A stretch of DNA of 64,000 nt, from positions 83,630 through 147,629 of the forward strand of contig JADJXL010000008.1 of the NCBI GenBank assembly GCA_016715885.1, given 5' to 3'. The position numbers were made by a program, and so were the translations under genes. Within the stretch, counting starts at the first letter, position 1; every line of letters starts with the position of its first letter. Of this stretch, positions 54,514-64,000 are shown piece by piece. The notes below the pieces were generated by a model, which saw only the letters and a program-made list of their open reading frames with translations, was not told where the DNA came from and ran no database searches. The stretch comes from Polyangiaceae bacterium (lineage in GTDB: Bacteria; Myxococcota_A; Polyangia; Polyangiales; Polyangiaceae).

Positions 54514-54825
54514 TCATTTGGCGGTCTCCATCGCACCCGCGCGTAATCGCTTGTTGTCACACTCGGACGGCCAGGGAAACAGATACGAAAGCGCCACACT
54601 GATCAGGATGCCATCCCGAAAACCCGGTTTTGCTTCGAGGCCGCGCGCTAGCCACGCCCGAGGTTCATAAGGCGGTTCTTTTCCCTGTGGCAGGTTCGCT
54701 GGTCGCGGCCCCGGTCGCTGCCAGAAGCTCAGAGCCGCCACCCCACCATCCCCGGCTTTCCAATCGAATCCCCGAACGCCTCCCATACCCAGCACCGTCA
54801 CATTTTGAGACGCGAAACGAGCCAC
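54514..54825 (-). CDS. Possible small protein, 103 aa
   Basis: GTG start (VARFASQNVTVLGMGGVRGF) with AGGGG a few bases upstream; it runs through LSFWQRPGPRPANLPQGKEP and RDGILISVALSYLFPWPSEC to AGAMETAK. It follows the lipoprotein gene by 17 bases on the same strand. No family is recognised. The codon pattern looks coding, but it might be a frame-shifted continuation of the lipoprotein rather than a separate gene. Confidence 0.4.
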   Translation of the reverse strand: MARFASQNVTVLGMGGVRGFDWKAGDGGVAALSFWQRPGPRPANLPQGKEPPYEPRAWLARGLEAKPGFRDGILISVALSYLFPWPSECDNKRLRAGAMETAK

Positions 54826-54842
54826 ATCCCCTGCCTCGCTTT

Positions 54843-55522
54843 TCAGTTCCCCGCAAAAGCGTAATTGCTCCAAGAACCAATGGCGTCCACGTTCCATTCG
54901 CCTTGGGCATTCATTGCAGGCGACGCCCATTTGCAGTGTAATGCGAACCGCGGCCCGTCGAAAGCCCCGAAGACTCGGGCGGTCTGGGTGGTGCGACAAG
55001 CTGCCACCACTGTCCGACCTTCGATCTGGCCCCCAAAACCGAATCCAGTGGTTTCGGTGGCGCTCTCGGGCAACGCCAGCACGAACTTGATGCCATTCAA
55101 CATCGTGTCCACTGTAACATCCCCCGTCACCACGCCCTCAAGGCTGCCCATGTCCGAGGGCGTCTCATTGCCGAGCACGCCTTCCGTGGCCGCACGCAGC
55201 TCGGCCAGTTGGGACAAGAATGCGCGGTAGTCTCGAATCAGCGCGTCGCCGAAAATCTTCTGCGTAGCCAATTCCCGTCGCAACGGGGTTGCCGTGCCCG
55301 AAAGCCCGGCGACCTGGATGGAAGCCGAACGATCTTCCCCCAAGCCGTTCGGCTTCGGGGAATGCTCGGGATCACACTCGTAAGCATTGAAGCCAAGGGG
55401 CCCTCGACGGTCAGCTCGGGCCCCTGCGAGAGCCCCGGATCGAGCACGAACTGGCCGCCAGCGCAGCTCGAAATGCAAACGACTGCGCCTGCGCGCCATC
55501 CCCATTGCAAGAAGTCTTTCAC
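54843..55522 (-). CDS. Lipoprotein of unknown function, one frameshift
   Basis: Start MKDFLQWGWRAGAVVCISSC with a lipobox-like ISSC, then AGGQFVLDPGLSQGPELTVE. The frame changes near 55395 and continues NAYECDPEHSPKPNGLGEDR, SASIQVAGLSGTATPLRREL and VVTGDVTVDTMLNGIKFVLA, to the end WNVDAIGSWSNYAFAGN at 54843. About 226 residues. The pattern of short strands suggests a beta-rich secreted domain. No family recognised. Confidence 0.6.
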
Positions 55523-55921
55523 GCGACCACTCTCGCACGAGGCGAGGCGGGCGTACAGCCAGAACGTGGCGCCGCGTTACTTCGTGTCGCCTTGGGGAGA
55601 GCCGGGGCAGAGGTCCCCCCAATTACACCCTACTCGAGGCAAGTTCCGTGCCGATTTGCCGATCTTGTCTCAGAAATCGACCATGTTGACGTCTGCATGA
55701 CCGAAATTCGACAGGAGAACGCCTGATCGGAGAGGTGAAACACCGTTGCCGAGGGTCGACAACGCCAAATCGGACGAGTGAGATGGCGATTCTTGCGGCG
55801 GGATTACGTGATCAGGCGTCCTCGAGGGCGAAGGTGTGGCAGAGGAACGGCGGATCGGACGGGTGAAGGCGCGATTTGGGCGTGCATTGACGTTGGTTCG
55901 ATCGAGCCAACCGAAGATGGA
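55523..55921. other. Intergenic with 70-bp repeat, no gene seen
   Basis: About 400 bases upstream of the lipoprotein gene and downstream of GH9. The only structure I see is the repeat copy at 55654-55723. Confidence 0.5.
55654..55723. repeat. 70-bp repeat shared with 59236-59305, copy 1
   Basis: About 85 percent identical to the other copy, in the same orientation; the shared core is GAAATCGACCATGTTGAC and CGAAATTCG. It stands about 130 bases upstream of a minus-strand lipoprotein gene; the second copy stands in the gap between the GH9 and kinase genes. Confidence 0.8.
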
Positions 55922-58912
55922 TCAGGGCACGATCGTCGCCGTCGCGAAATTGGGGCTGCCGATGATATAGTTGGGACTGGTGCGCATTGTAACGATGAGC
56001 GTTTGCGGGTCGGCGTCATTGACGTTGTCCCGAGCGGCAAGGATCATCGAAATGGTATTGGCACCAGCGGGCATGACGAGTGTTTGGGGCATGTCGCCAT
56101 GCGACGGCCGCCAATAGTCGAACCACTTGGCCGCCGTGCCAGAGAGTCCGAAGTCGATCGCGAGGTCATTGGTGGAGCTCCCCGTGCGCGTGAAGGTGAA
56201 CGTCATCGTATCGGTCGTGCTGAAGAGCTTGGCGATATTGTCGGTGGCCATGACCGACACGACGGGCAAGCCGATTTCGGCGAATAGGGTTTGGCGTGCG
56301 ACGGCGCGGCGTCCATCGGGCCAATGCGCCTCGGCTTCAATCCATTGCAAGCCGGTGCCTTGCGGGGTGTAGGTATAGCTTTGGCCGTAGGCAGGCTGCT
56401 GGCCGCTTGCTTCCCAAATGATACGGGCGTCGCCCAAATCGAAGCCCGGCACGTCGAGCGATACGGTAAACGCATTCCCAGTCGAAATCGACACGGGGAT
56501 GCCTTGGATGGAGGCGCCGGTCATCGCACGATACGTTTGCGAACGGCGCCTCGTCAAAGCGCCGAGCATCGTGGCCGCTCCGAGCGCGCGGGCCTGATCG
56601 GTGTGCACGAATTCGGTCAGGATGTTGTTCGTGTCGGTCCAGCGGTCGTAAAACGGCGTGGGGACGGGCGCATTATCGCGCGGGAAGGTGAGCTCGGAAA
56701 GCTGGGTGCCGTAGAGGCTGGTAGGAACGGGCCCGGTTTGTAGCGAGCCAATCGGAAAGCCATTGGGCGGCAGGACGCGCGGATCGTTCCAGGCGTATTG
56801 GTGGACGATCTCGCGTTGTCGCTTCCAGCCGATGCCCGTGAGGTATGTCAAATTGAGCGCATTCGAGCCTCCTTCGTAGTTGAAGTTGCGTAACATGGCG
56901 TCCAGGTATTGGGACCTGGCATCGAGCTGATACCCGGTTGCGATGTCGTACGTTTGCGCCCCGGAGAAGTACCAGCCGGCGCTCATGACGCTCTTCGAGG
57001 CGGCCGGAAAGCTCGTGCCATAGGCGCTTTGTCCGGCCCACGTGACGGCATCGTCGGCAGCGGCCCGAATCTCGGCCTTGCACTGCGCCAGATGCGTGCG
57101 ATCGAGCCTTCGAGTCGGAACGCGGCCCGTGCGATCGGCGAAGGCATAAATACGAATGGCCGCGCCATAACCGGAATACATTCGCCACCAGCCCCAACGG
57201 CGTGTCGCGGGATCGGAGGGGTCGAACCACGAGAGCAAGGTGTCGTGGATGTTTCGATCGCGCGTCGCCACGAACATCGCCGAAGCTGCCCATGCCAGCT
57301 CGTCATCGTGCGTGAAGTCGTCACCGTAATGGGTAATCTTTTGGTACGCGCCGGCTTTGCCATATTGGGAAATCGCTTGCGTCAGAAATGTCCAGCCGCG
57401 GCGCGCAGCATCCAGGTATGCGGATGCCTCGGTCGGATACGCTGCTTTGAAGCGCTGCGACGAACCCAGCTCCGCCAATGCGCCAACCGCGGCAGCCGTC
57501 GCGGACGTCGTCTTCGGCCACACGACCTGCGGGTCACCATCGTCGGGCAGCACGTCGTGTTCGTATGCGCGGTCGCGCGGATACACCAAAAAATAAAATC
57601 CTCCGTCGGTATCTTGCATTTTCAGGAGGAAATCCGCCTCGATTTTCGCCTCCTGCAACATGTCGCCAATGCCGTCGCCCGATTCGGGAAGCCCCAAGTT
57701 ATCGAGCGCTCCGACACCTGAAAACGAATCCGCGGCGAACGTCAACAAGTGTACCAGCATCGCGCTGTTGGTGGTGTATTTGGAGTAGTCGCCCGCATCG
57801 TGATGTCCTCCGGATACGTCCACGGTCCCTTTGCGTACGTAGGGAAAAAGCGCGGCGGCCTCCGAGGTGAGCTTGGGCGCGATTTGCGGCGGGTTATTCG
57901 AATTGATCGTGTTGGCGTTTGCGGCAATCTTGTTCCAGGTGAACGTGAATCCGCTGCCGCTCGGGACCGACGCCGGCGCCAAGTGACACGCTTCGTGCGT
58001 ATGGCGCGTGAATGGCAAGTGGTTCGGATGGCCGCAACGCTGGTGAAACAACCCCTGTGCATAGGTCCGGGCAAAATTCATCGCAATGCCCTCGTCGATG
58101 ACGAATGGGAGCGACGCGCCGAGACCCGGCACGACCAACATGTATTCGCCTTGCCGGGTGAAACTACTGAAGTCGGCTTCGTATACCTGCTGATATGGCG
58201 CTGGCACCGTGGGCCATCCCGAATCCGGACGCGCTGAAAGCGCGCCGGAGTGCACCGCCACGCCCGTCGTTGCATCGACCACTTGAAACGACAACGCGGG
58301 AGGCTTTAGCTCCCCGAGCGTTCCTATCCAATACCCCACGGACGCCTTTTTCGGCCACGATGGAACATAGCCTTCTTGATTCACGTGCACGGCGGGACCA
58401 TAACGCAAAGCGTGTGCCCATCCTGAAAAGTCGAAATGGGACGGGAACACGCTTCCATTGGGATTCGTCACGACGATATGCGCGTCTTCGACAAGGGACG
58501 CACCGAGCTCCAGGATGAGGCTATTGCCGATGCGCAAGTCGTACGCGGCCGGAGGTGCCGACAATGGGCGACGCTTGAAACCGACCTGCCTGATGGGAAT
58601 GGGAACGCCGTTGGCTTCGACGACGAATTGCGCAGCCGTGGGGATGTCATCGTTCACGAAATCCCACGCGCTCACCGAACCCGCTGCGGGCTTCGTCGTG
58701 ATGCGGATCAATTCGAGCGTGGTGGGCGAAAGAATATTGAGCGTATGCGCATCTACCGCGGGCACGGCGAGCGTCGTGTAATTGACGACGTCCGCATCTG
58801 GCGCTTGCGCCCATGCGTCGGGCGACACAAGGGTCGAACAAGCTGCCGACAAAATCAACGCAATCGCACCGAAGCGGGGCACGGACGTCCGCAAGGTCGC
58901 TCTCGATGGCAT
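55922..58912 (-). CDS. GH9-family glycoside hydrolase (cellulase-like), 996 aa
   Basis: Signal region MPSRATLRTSVPRFGAIALI and LSAACSTLVSPDAWAQA, with either a lipobox (SAAC) or signal peptidase I site (AWA-QA). A CelD_N-type Ig-like domain follows (AVHVNQEGYVPSWPKKASVG, YEADFSSFTRQGEYMLVVPG). The GH9 catalytic part carries SGGHHDAGDYSKYTTNSA, the nucleophile/base Asp region, and MLRNFNYEGGSNALNLTYLT, WKRQREIVHQYAWND with further conserved positions. The C-terminus is a Calx-beta-like or adhesion domain (FTFTRTGSSTNDLAIDFGLS). Family action: inverting hydrolysis of beta-1,4-glucans. Intact frame and stand-alone. Confidence 0.92.
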   Translation of the reverse strand: MPSRATLRTSVPRFGAIALILSAACSTLVSPDAWAQAPDADVVNYTTLAVPAVDAHTLNILSPTTLELIRITTKPAAGSVSAWDFVNDDIPTAAQFVVEANGVPIPIRQVGFKRRPLSAPPAAYDLRIGNSLILELGASLVEDAHIVVTNPNGSVFPSHFDFSGWAHALRYGPAVHVNQEGYVPSWPKKASVGYWIGTLGELKPPALSFQVVDATTGVAVHSGALSARPDSGWPTVPAPYQQVYEADFSSFTRQGEYMLVVPGLGASLPFVIDEGIAMNFARTYAQGLFHQRCGHPNHLPFTRHTHEACHLAPASVPSGSGFTFTWNKIAANANTINSNNPPQIAPKLTSEAAALFPYVRKGTVDVSGGHHDAGDYSKYTTNSAMLVHLLTFAADSFSGVGALDNLGLPESGDGIGDMLQEAKIEADFLLKMQDTDGGFYFLVYPRDRAYEHDVLPDDGDPQVVWPKTTSATAAAVGALAELGSSQRFKAAYPTEASAYLDAARRGWTFLTQAISQYGKAGAYQKITHYGDDFTHDDELAWAASAMFVATRDRNIHDTLLSWFDPSDPATRRWGWWRMYSGYGAAIRIYAFADRTGRVPTRRLDRTHLAQCKAEIRAAADDAVTWAGQSAYGTSFPAASKSVMSAGWYFSGAQTYDIATGYQLDARSQYLDAMLRNFNYEGGSNALNLTYLTGIGWKRQREIVHQYAWNDPRVLPPNGFPIGSLQTGPVPTSLYGTQLSELTFPRDNAPVPTPFYDRWTDTNNILTEFVHTDQARALGAATMLGALTRRRSQTYRAMTGASIQGIPVSISTGNAFTVSLDVPGFDLGDARIIWEASGQQPAYGQSYTYTPQGTGLQWIEAEAHWPDGRRAVARQTLFAEIGLPVVSVMATDNIAKLFSTTDTMTFTFTRTGSSTNDLAIDFGLSGTAAKWFDYWRPSHGDMPQTLVMPAGANTISMILAARDNVNDADPQTLIVTMRTSPNYIIGSPNFATATIVP

Positions 58913-59235
58913 TTTTTCTCCGATTACAGCTTGGCAATGGGTGCTGCATTGCCCACGATTACGCGAACGGCATTCGACGCACGAAAAGGAACGCGAATAT
59001 GCTGGTCATCAAGAATGGACCCGGATGACTTCGAGCAAATCCAGGTGACTTCGACGAGAAAGCAAACACGGAAACCATTGCCACGGCACCTGGGCTTCGC
59101 CCCCTCGACGATGCCGACGCTCGGGCATCGAGCGGTCGAGCAAAGGCTATCATGGCCGATTCTGCATGCAAGAAGCGGGAGTTTGGGAAGAAAAATAAAG
59201 ATGACTTCCCGGCAAGATGGAGCTCGAGATGAAAC

Positions 59236-59305
59236 ATTTGCCGTTCTTGTCTCGGAAATCGACCATGTTGACCTTTACATGATCGAAATTCGGCAGGAGA
59301 ACGCG
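59236..59305. repeat. 70-bp repeat, copy 2
   Basis: Counterpart of 55654-55723. Located in the gap between GH9 and the kinase gene, 43 bases from the kinase stop. The two copies bracket the GH9 gene. Confidence 0.8.
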
Positions 59306-59348
59306 CCAACGCCGAAGCTCGACGCCAAGCTTCGACTGGATATTGAAC

Positions 59349-60936
59349 CTATCCGCCTGTCGCCGGCCTAGCCGACTTCGCGGGTGCCGCGGGAGCAGAA
59401 ACCGATGGTGGTGGAGAAGCTGCCGATGGTGGTGGGATGGCGCCGGATGCCGGTGGCGAAGCTGCCGATGGTGACGCGATGGCGGCCGATGCGGATACCG
59501 ACGCTGCGGATGCCGATGCGCCAGCGCTCGTCGCCGTCGAAGCCGATCCTGCGGAATTCGGCGTATGCTTGGTCCGAGACCGAGGCGCAGCCATTGTCGA
59601 CGCAGACGTCGACGGAATGGGGGCGGACGGCGCATGCGATGCTCGGGGATTCGACGGTGTCGTCGCCGATCCGGAAGACGGAGCCAATTCGACCGATTGG
59701 CCGTTCACGAGTTGCGTCCATATTCTTGTCCAGATCCATGGATCCATGACGAAGAACCCGCCGCCGATCAATGCAATCGTCATCGCAACCATGGCCGCCA
59801 CGATGAGCCACCGCGACCGTTTCCGCGTGGATTTTGCACGGTAATTGGCCCACGGGCTACTCCTTGGGCGACCATCGCTGGGCATGATGATACGCTTTGG
59901 AGCTTCGTTTGCGCTGTCTCCCAGAACCTGCTCCCCTGTTTTGGAATCGCGCACGACCGGCGCTGCGGGGACGGCCGCTTCCAATGCTTCATTGCGACTG
60001 GATGCATTGACGGTAATCGTGTCGTCGACCGCTTCCGACGACTGTCGAATGCTCGAATCCTCGACGCGACACCACGGGCACGACCGATGCCGTTGCCAAC
60101 GGCTGCAAAGCCGTCATCAATTCACGAACCGACTGGTACCGGTGTTCGGGTTGTTTTCCAAGCAACGCAATACGATCTCTTCAGATTCAGGAGGAATGCC
60201 TTCGCGTAAGTGGCTTGGTGGAACAGGATGAGCGTTGAGCACTTTTTCAGGATTTCCACCACGGTCTCGCCGGGAAATGGCATGTGTCCGGTGGCGAATT
60301 CATACAGAATGACCCCGAGTGCCCAGATGTCGCTGCGCGGATCCGTCGCGTTGTCCAGTCGTTCGGGCGACATATAGGCGGGGAACCGACGAAGTGCCCG
60401 TTGCCGTCACGCTTGGCGTCTTGCTGGAGCTGTGATCGAGCTGCTTCGAGATACCGAAGTCGAGCACCTTGACGCACGGCGTTCCATTGGGCCGCCGGGT
60501 CAGAAACAGGTTCGACGGCAGAGATCTCGATGCACGATACCCGCCGCGTGTGCTTCCGCGACGGCCTCGCATGCCTGAAGCACATAAAGAGCGGCCTCGT
60601 TGTAAGGGAAAAATCAGACGTGCGCGCAAAACACCATCAGGTCGTCCCCATCGGGGTACTCGATGACCATGTACACGCGCCGTTCTCGAGACGCCCGACA
60701 TCGTGGACGCGCCACGTGTTCGCCCTTGAGCTTCGCACTTGCGCGCGCTTCGTTCAGGAACCGTGTCACGGCATCACGATGCTTTCGAGCACCTCGGGCA
60801 GCATCAACTTGATGGCAAAAAGCTCGCCCAGCTCCTCGTGCCCGCGGCGGTGACGTCCCCATCCCTCCCTCACCAAGCACCTGCTCGACGCGGTATTTCC
60901 CCAGCAAATCTTACCTGGCTGCACAGGTTCCATCAT
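59349..60936 (-). CDS. Membrane Ser/Thr protein kinase, frame-disrupted
   Basis: Start near MMEPVQPGKI. Kinase elements appear in successive frames: LGKYRVEQVLGEGGMGT (G-loop), LFAIKLMLPEVLES (Lys), RFLNEARASAKLKGEHVA, YMVIEYPDGDDLMVF, LPSNLFLTRRPNGTPCVKVL and DFGISKQLDHSSS (DFG), then MSPERLDNATDPRSDIWALG and GHMPFPGETVVEIL. After the kinase comes a membrane helix (WLIVAAMVAMTIALIGGGFF) and a Ser/Ala/Pro-rich tail ending SARPATGG. At least five frame changes; about 528 codons. All catalytic parts survive in one frame or another, so indels are likely in this sequence. Upstream of GH9 on the same strand. Confidence 0.75.
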
Positions 60937-61283
60937 CGTCGTGCGCTTCAAGTAACGAGTTGTCGCGACCGGGGCCATCATTACCAACACATGCGGCATC
61001 GCTGCAAGGGGAAAGGGATGAACAGCGAGCCGAAAGAGTCAGTGTACGGCCCCAGCCGGATGAGCCACGTTCGACAAGCTCAGAATTTGGCCGCTCACTT
61101 CCGCGGGATCGGCATTCCGGATTGACGATCTGACCGAGCGATTGGCCCCGGGTCGATCGCGCATAGCACTTTGCACGCTAACGCAGATTCTGCAGGCGTC
61201 ATGTTCGGCGATTGTTCGGTTTTCGAGCGTTTCCAGCCTGGCATGGCGATTGAAAACAGGTCGATCCGCAGGGGCGTCGAATC
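60937..61283. other. Intergenic, no gene seen
   Basis: About 345 bases between divergent units, presumably with promoters for the kinase (minus) and lipoprotein (plus). No clear motif recognised. Confidence 0.4.
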
Positions 61284-61421
61284 ATGAACCGATCGTTTTT
61301 GCCGGCAGCCATCGTGAGCGCACTCCTGGTGAGCGCGTGCAGCGGACGTTGCGAAGTACGATGCGTATCATTACCGCGCGCGTCACCTTTCCCCCCGCCT
61401 TCATCCGACGAAGATTTATAA
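61284..61421 (+). CDS. Small lipoprotein, 45 aa (or N-terminus of a disrupted gene)
   Basis: MNRSFLPAAIVSALLVSACS is a textbook lipoprotein signal with lipobox VSAC, followed by GRCEVRCVSLPRASPFPPPS and SDEDL. It is either a complete small lipoprotein or, more likely, the start of a longer one whose frame is broken: from 61430 other frames give TPGGHELTWDGRERFIQDHQ and ACIESLWDSSDGAEVGNSTY, and then Cys-containing pieces to about 62144 that resemble secreted domains. Confidence 0.55.
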   Translation: MNRSFLPAAIVSALLVSACSGRCEVRCVSLPRASPFPPPSSDEDL

Positions 61422-62144
61422 TTGTATCAATGACCCCTGGCGGTCACGAGCTCACGTGGGACGGCCGGGAGCGATTCATTCAGGACCACCAATTGGGAGA
61501 ACCCACCACGCGCATGCATCGAATCACTCTGGGACTCGTCCGACGGCGCGGAGGTGGGAAATTCTACTTACGGAGAACACCGGCGGTGGAGGCTGACATG
61601 GGGATGGCCTCGTGATGTGCGAACCCTACACAGTGACCTTGATGGATATCGATCCCGCAGCTTGCGATGAGAGGCTTGTAATGCAGCGCCGGTATGCCTG
61701 CGTCCCCACCCAAGGCCGGCGACCGTTGTTTTCCCGGATGTGTTGTGTCAGTACGGTTATCCCGTCACGCCTGCGAGCCGGGACCAGGCACACGTATCCA
61801 CGGGTGCAGCAATGGCATCTGGATCGGTCTCAGAGAAGAGAATTTGTGTCGTGTGTGGCGTATCCTGCGACCCACCGTGACTCCTATTGCGCAGACAAAA
61901 CCTTTTTCACTCCCTGCCGGACCGGGTCCATTCTGCACGGACACATCGGAAGCGCCTTCCTATGCTGCCGTTGATGACCTGCACGTGTACGCCCGGCGAA
62001 TCCATGCGAACCGGTATGCAACACAGGGTAGTGCGTCGGCGCCCCAATGACGGCGGAATGCGAGAAACTGCCCCCACTGCGACGGTGCCGCAACCCCCGA
62101 CGGCTGCCGGACCGGAGTTCGAGGCGTGCATGAACGACCTCTGA
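61422..62144 (+). pseudogene. Probable frame-disrupted body of the lipoprotein gene
   Basis: Different frames give credible secreted-protein pieces in order: TPGGHELTWDGRERFIQ, ACIESLWDSSDGAEVGN, PYTVTLMDIDPAACDERLVM, ACVPTQG, CFPGCVVSVRLSRHACEPGP and PTAAGPEFEACMNDL (end 62144). No single frame spans them. I place them together on style and strand only; breakpoints are unknown. Confidence 0.35.
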
Positions 62145-62295
62145 CTCCGTACAACTCGTGTCAACCACATAGAGAGAAAAAGCTCGCTGTTTACGTGGTG
62201 AACGTCCGCCGCGGGCGTGGCTGTCTTTGCGCGGAGCAGCCATCGCTGCAGGACGGCAGGGATCATCGCAAGACATGAGGACTGCGCGAGCATTG

Positions 62296-63094
62296 TCAGG
62301 GCAATCGATCCCGCGCGTCGAGCAGCGTGGAGATAGCGTCGCGTAATGCAGTAACGGCCTGGTTGGCCTTTGCCTCGGCCTGGTCGGCCTTTACGCCTCC
62401 TCGTCGACTTCGCCTCAGATCCTCCCCATGCCCGTCAAACGGCCAATCAAATCATCCGACCCGAAGAGGCTCGGCCATCCCCTGGAAAAACCGCAGCGTG
62501 CCGCCCTGAATTGCAAGGTCGGGCCCGACCCGGCGTCGCTGCACGAGCTGTACCAGCCCCCCTTGCGGAACGATGCGTGTATAACGCGCCGCTTTTCGGA
62601 TTCCTCGGAGCCGGTATCCGTGGATCCTCTGCTGCGCGCGATCGCCAAAAAATACTCCAGGGATCCACGAGGCGCGCGTAACGCTCGACACTTTGTCGAC
62701 GACGGATCCTTCCGTCGGTCACCCCTGTCCACAACACCTCGAGCACGGAAATCAGGCCCCCTGCCCTCGTCGACCACCACCCACGCCATCCGCTCGTCAT
62801 CCTCGATTTAGGGCATCAGCACAGCAAGTACATCCGGGGAAAACGATTCCTCGCCGGGATGAAGGTGTCCGCCTCTCCTCAATGACCAAGTAGATGGAGG
62901 CCGCGCCCCATCGTCTTGATTACAACCCGAGCATGTCAATGGCCCGGACCTTGGCCTTATAGGGAACCGCCCTTCGCCCATCATGCGGACGGGATCCAGA
63001 CCAGGGCGTCGTTGACGTCGACAAGGAACCGCTCGCGCTCGTCCGGCGTCATCGAGCGCCAGGTTTCATGGTGGGGGCGATCGGAATCGGACAC
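62296..63094 (-). pseudogene. Uma2-family PD-(D/E)XK endonuclease, frame-disrupted
   Basis: Reading order on the minus strand: HHETWRSMTPDERERFLVDV and NDALVWIPSA; DDERMAWVVVDEGRGPDF; ISVLEVLWTGVTDGRIRRRQ with SVERYARLVDP (the expected D...E-V-L then K/R region); FFGDRAQQRIHGYRLRGIRK, YTRIVPQGGLVQL, DLAIQGGTLRFFQGMAEPL; DDLIGRLTGM; and last ADQAEAKANQAVTALRDAIS with TLLDAR near the end. This is the full Uma2 layout, including its C-terminal coiled coil, but at least six frame changes are required. Uma2 genes are highly multiplied in myxobacteria; their role is uncertain. GTG at 63094 is the probable start. Confidence 0.65.
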
Positions 63095-63479
63095 TTGGCT
63101 GGACCCGCTTGTGCGCGAACGTTGGTGGCCATCGGCCCGCGAGCTTAGCAGACAGCTCCGCGCGGCCGACACGTTTACCGATGACATCGCAGCTCGCGAA
63201 CCATGGCGGCGTCCCAGAAAAGTAACTCAGTCCTAGTTCGTTTTGTGCGTACTTGCCAACGCACACAGTGTTGACAGCTCATGTCCGCTCCGGAATGCGA
63301 GACGGTCCCCAGTGCTCCGCTCCGTCCACTCAGGAAGTGTCCACCTCTCCTCCTCCCTCTCCTCTCTCCCGGTACCAATACTCCCTCTCCAAGTGTACCG
63401 CAGCAGGCCATGCCCTACCGACGACCATGGGTTGTCGTGCATATTCGATTACCGCGTGAACGAGACGGGTTTGCCGTGG
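63095..63479. other. Intergenic, no confident gene
   Basis: Contains a CT-rich stretch around 63340-63390 (CTCTCCTCCTCCCTCTCCTC) and a TTGACA hexamer at 63270 without a clear -10 partner. Open frames on both strands are unsupported. Confidence 0.4.
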
Positions 63480-64000
63480 TGTTGCCCGCGCGGAGCCGTG
63501 TGCAGATCCTCCGCTCACTCGCACCAAAGGCTCGTCCCCGCGTGCCGTCTCTGCAAGCCAAGTCGACGCCACGCTGCTGCTCGACATCGAGCTCGGGGGC
63601 GCTTTCGGAATGCGCCGACCAGAACTCTACGTATTCATCGGTGCAAGCCCCGGTCATGGTTCCACGCGTTATGCGCTCTACGCGGATCCCAAACCTTTCG
63701 ACGATTTGTCCTACCCGGTGCGTGGTGCAGTCGAATTTCCTATAGGCGGTAATGACGTACGTGTCCGGCATCGGCCCCCGAGCCGAGCAACTACACGCCA
63801 CGGGTGTACGCGACGGATTTGGTCAAGGCTGATTTCGTCGGAATCGATGCGGGGATCGTGCAGACACGACACTGCGACGAAGGACGCTTCATTTCAGATT
63901 CAACTCGATCGATATTACGCGCAGAAGAATCAATCGATTCCCCCGGCGCATCGCAGCCACCGTGGCGACAGCACGCGATTATGTGGGATTCGTCGATCAA
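63480..64000 (+). CDS. Hypothetical protein, partial at the right edge, frame-disrupted
   Basis: A clearly coding stretch reads ASQVDATLLLDIELGGAFGM, RRPELYVFIGASPGHGSTRY, ALYADPKPFDDLSYPVRGAV and EFPIGGNDVRVRHR. A frame change near 63775 continues SNYTPRVYATDLVKADFVGI and DAGIVQTRHCDEGRFIS to the edge. No family is recognised; strands alternate regularly, suggesting a beta-rich domain. The start is not seen with confidence (anywhere from about 63420). Confidence 0.5.

Noticed and set aside
63270..63300. Promoter with TTGACA
   Set aside because: No matching -10 hexamer at proper spacing was found, so the hexamer alone was not called.
1..64000. tRNA, rRNA and CRISPR arrays
   Set aside because: I saw none: no regularly spaced identical repeats with unique spacers, and no rRNA-like conserved blocks. 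A covariance-model scan would be needed to exclude small RNA genes.

Overview
The window looks like chromosomal DNA from a myxobacterium, most likely of the Polyangiales (Sorangium/Polyangium type). The reasons are high GC, many lipoproteins with Gly/Ser-rich linkers, two MYXO-CTERM-like sorting tails (subtilase at 19.8-22.3 kb and beta-helix protein at 47.1-48.6 kb), large Ser/Thr kinases, PAS/STAS and FHA fragments, and frequent Uma2, Rpn and REP-associated transposase remnants. This is inferred from gene content; no rRNA or tRNA was seen. Many genes are readable only by changing frame one or more times while the protein stays recognisable, above all between 8.7 and 26 kb and from 59.3 kb to the end. 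Other long genes (963-aa kinase, 996-aa GH9, IS transposase, FIST protein) are intact. I read this as a mixture of sequence indels and true decay and flag it gene by gene.

Layout. 0-4.2 kb: tail of a DUF1703-type nuclease, two unknown genes, a PAS remnant and a VapBC module, bracketed by identical 75-bp repeats, one of which forms the 3' end of an ABC permease gene. 4.2-9.5 kb: a Bmp-type purine/nucleoside ABC transporter operon divergent from a membrane urate hydroxylase (PuuD type) and a nucleoside-deoxyribosyltransferase-like gene, together a plausible purine uptake and breakdown unit. 9.5-15.7 kb: decayed RAYT transposase, SUKH protein, propeller-like lipoprotein, YwbE-like protein, alpha/beta hydrolase, methyltransferase. 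15.8-28.2 kb: SGNH-like lipoprotein, AAC(3)-type acetyltransferase, second TA module, TspO, subtilase, roadblock-like protein, an HExxH protein next to a cytochrome P450, and a lipoprotein with a duplicated domain.

28.2-43.9 kb is the accessory-rich part: a 36-aa orphan Fis helix-turn-helix, an AAA ATPase translationally coupled to an unknown 162-aa protein (a candidate defence pair), an FG-GAP lipoprotein divergent from a Cys-rich lipoprotein, a PAS-STAS sensor, an Ntox16-like lipoprotein with an ankyrin gene cut by an IS1634-like element, two tandem micro-ORFs starting MKTKTSVKAG, and a 170-bp direct repeat flanking an Rpn fragment. 44-54.3 kb: large Ser/Thr kinase, beta-helix protein, a tryptophan-dioxygenase-like/SnoaL fusion convergent with a FIST-STAS pair, and a large unknown repeat-type protein. 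54.3-64 kb: palindromic REP-like element, lipoprotein, GH9 glycosidase, a frame-disrupted kinase, a small lipoprotein, an Uma2 remnant and a partial gene at the right edge.

The strongest leads for something undescribed are the AAA ATPase/162-aa pair, the tandem micro-ORFs, the TDO-like/FIST/STAS neighbourhood and the repeat-bracketed segments at 0.5-4.2 and 41.9-42.8 kb.
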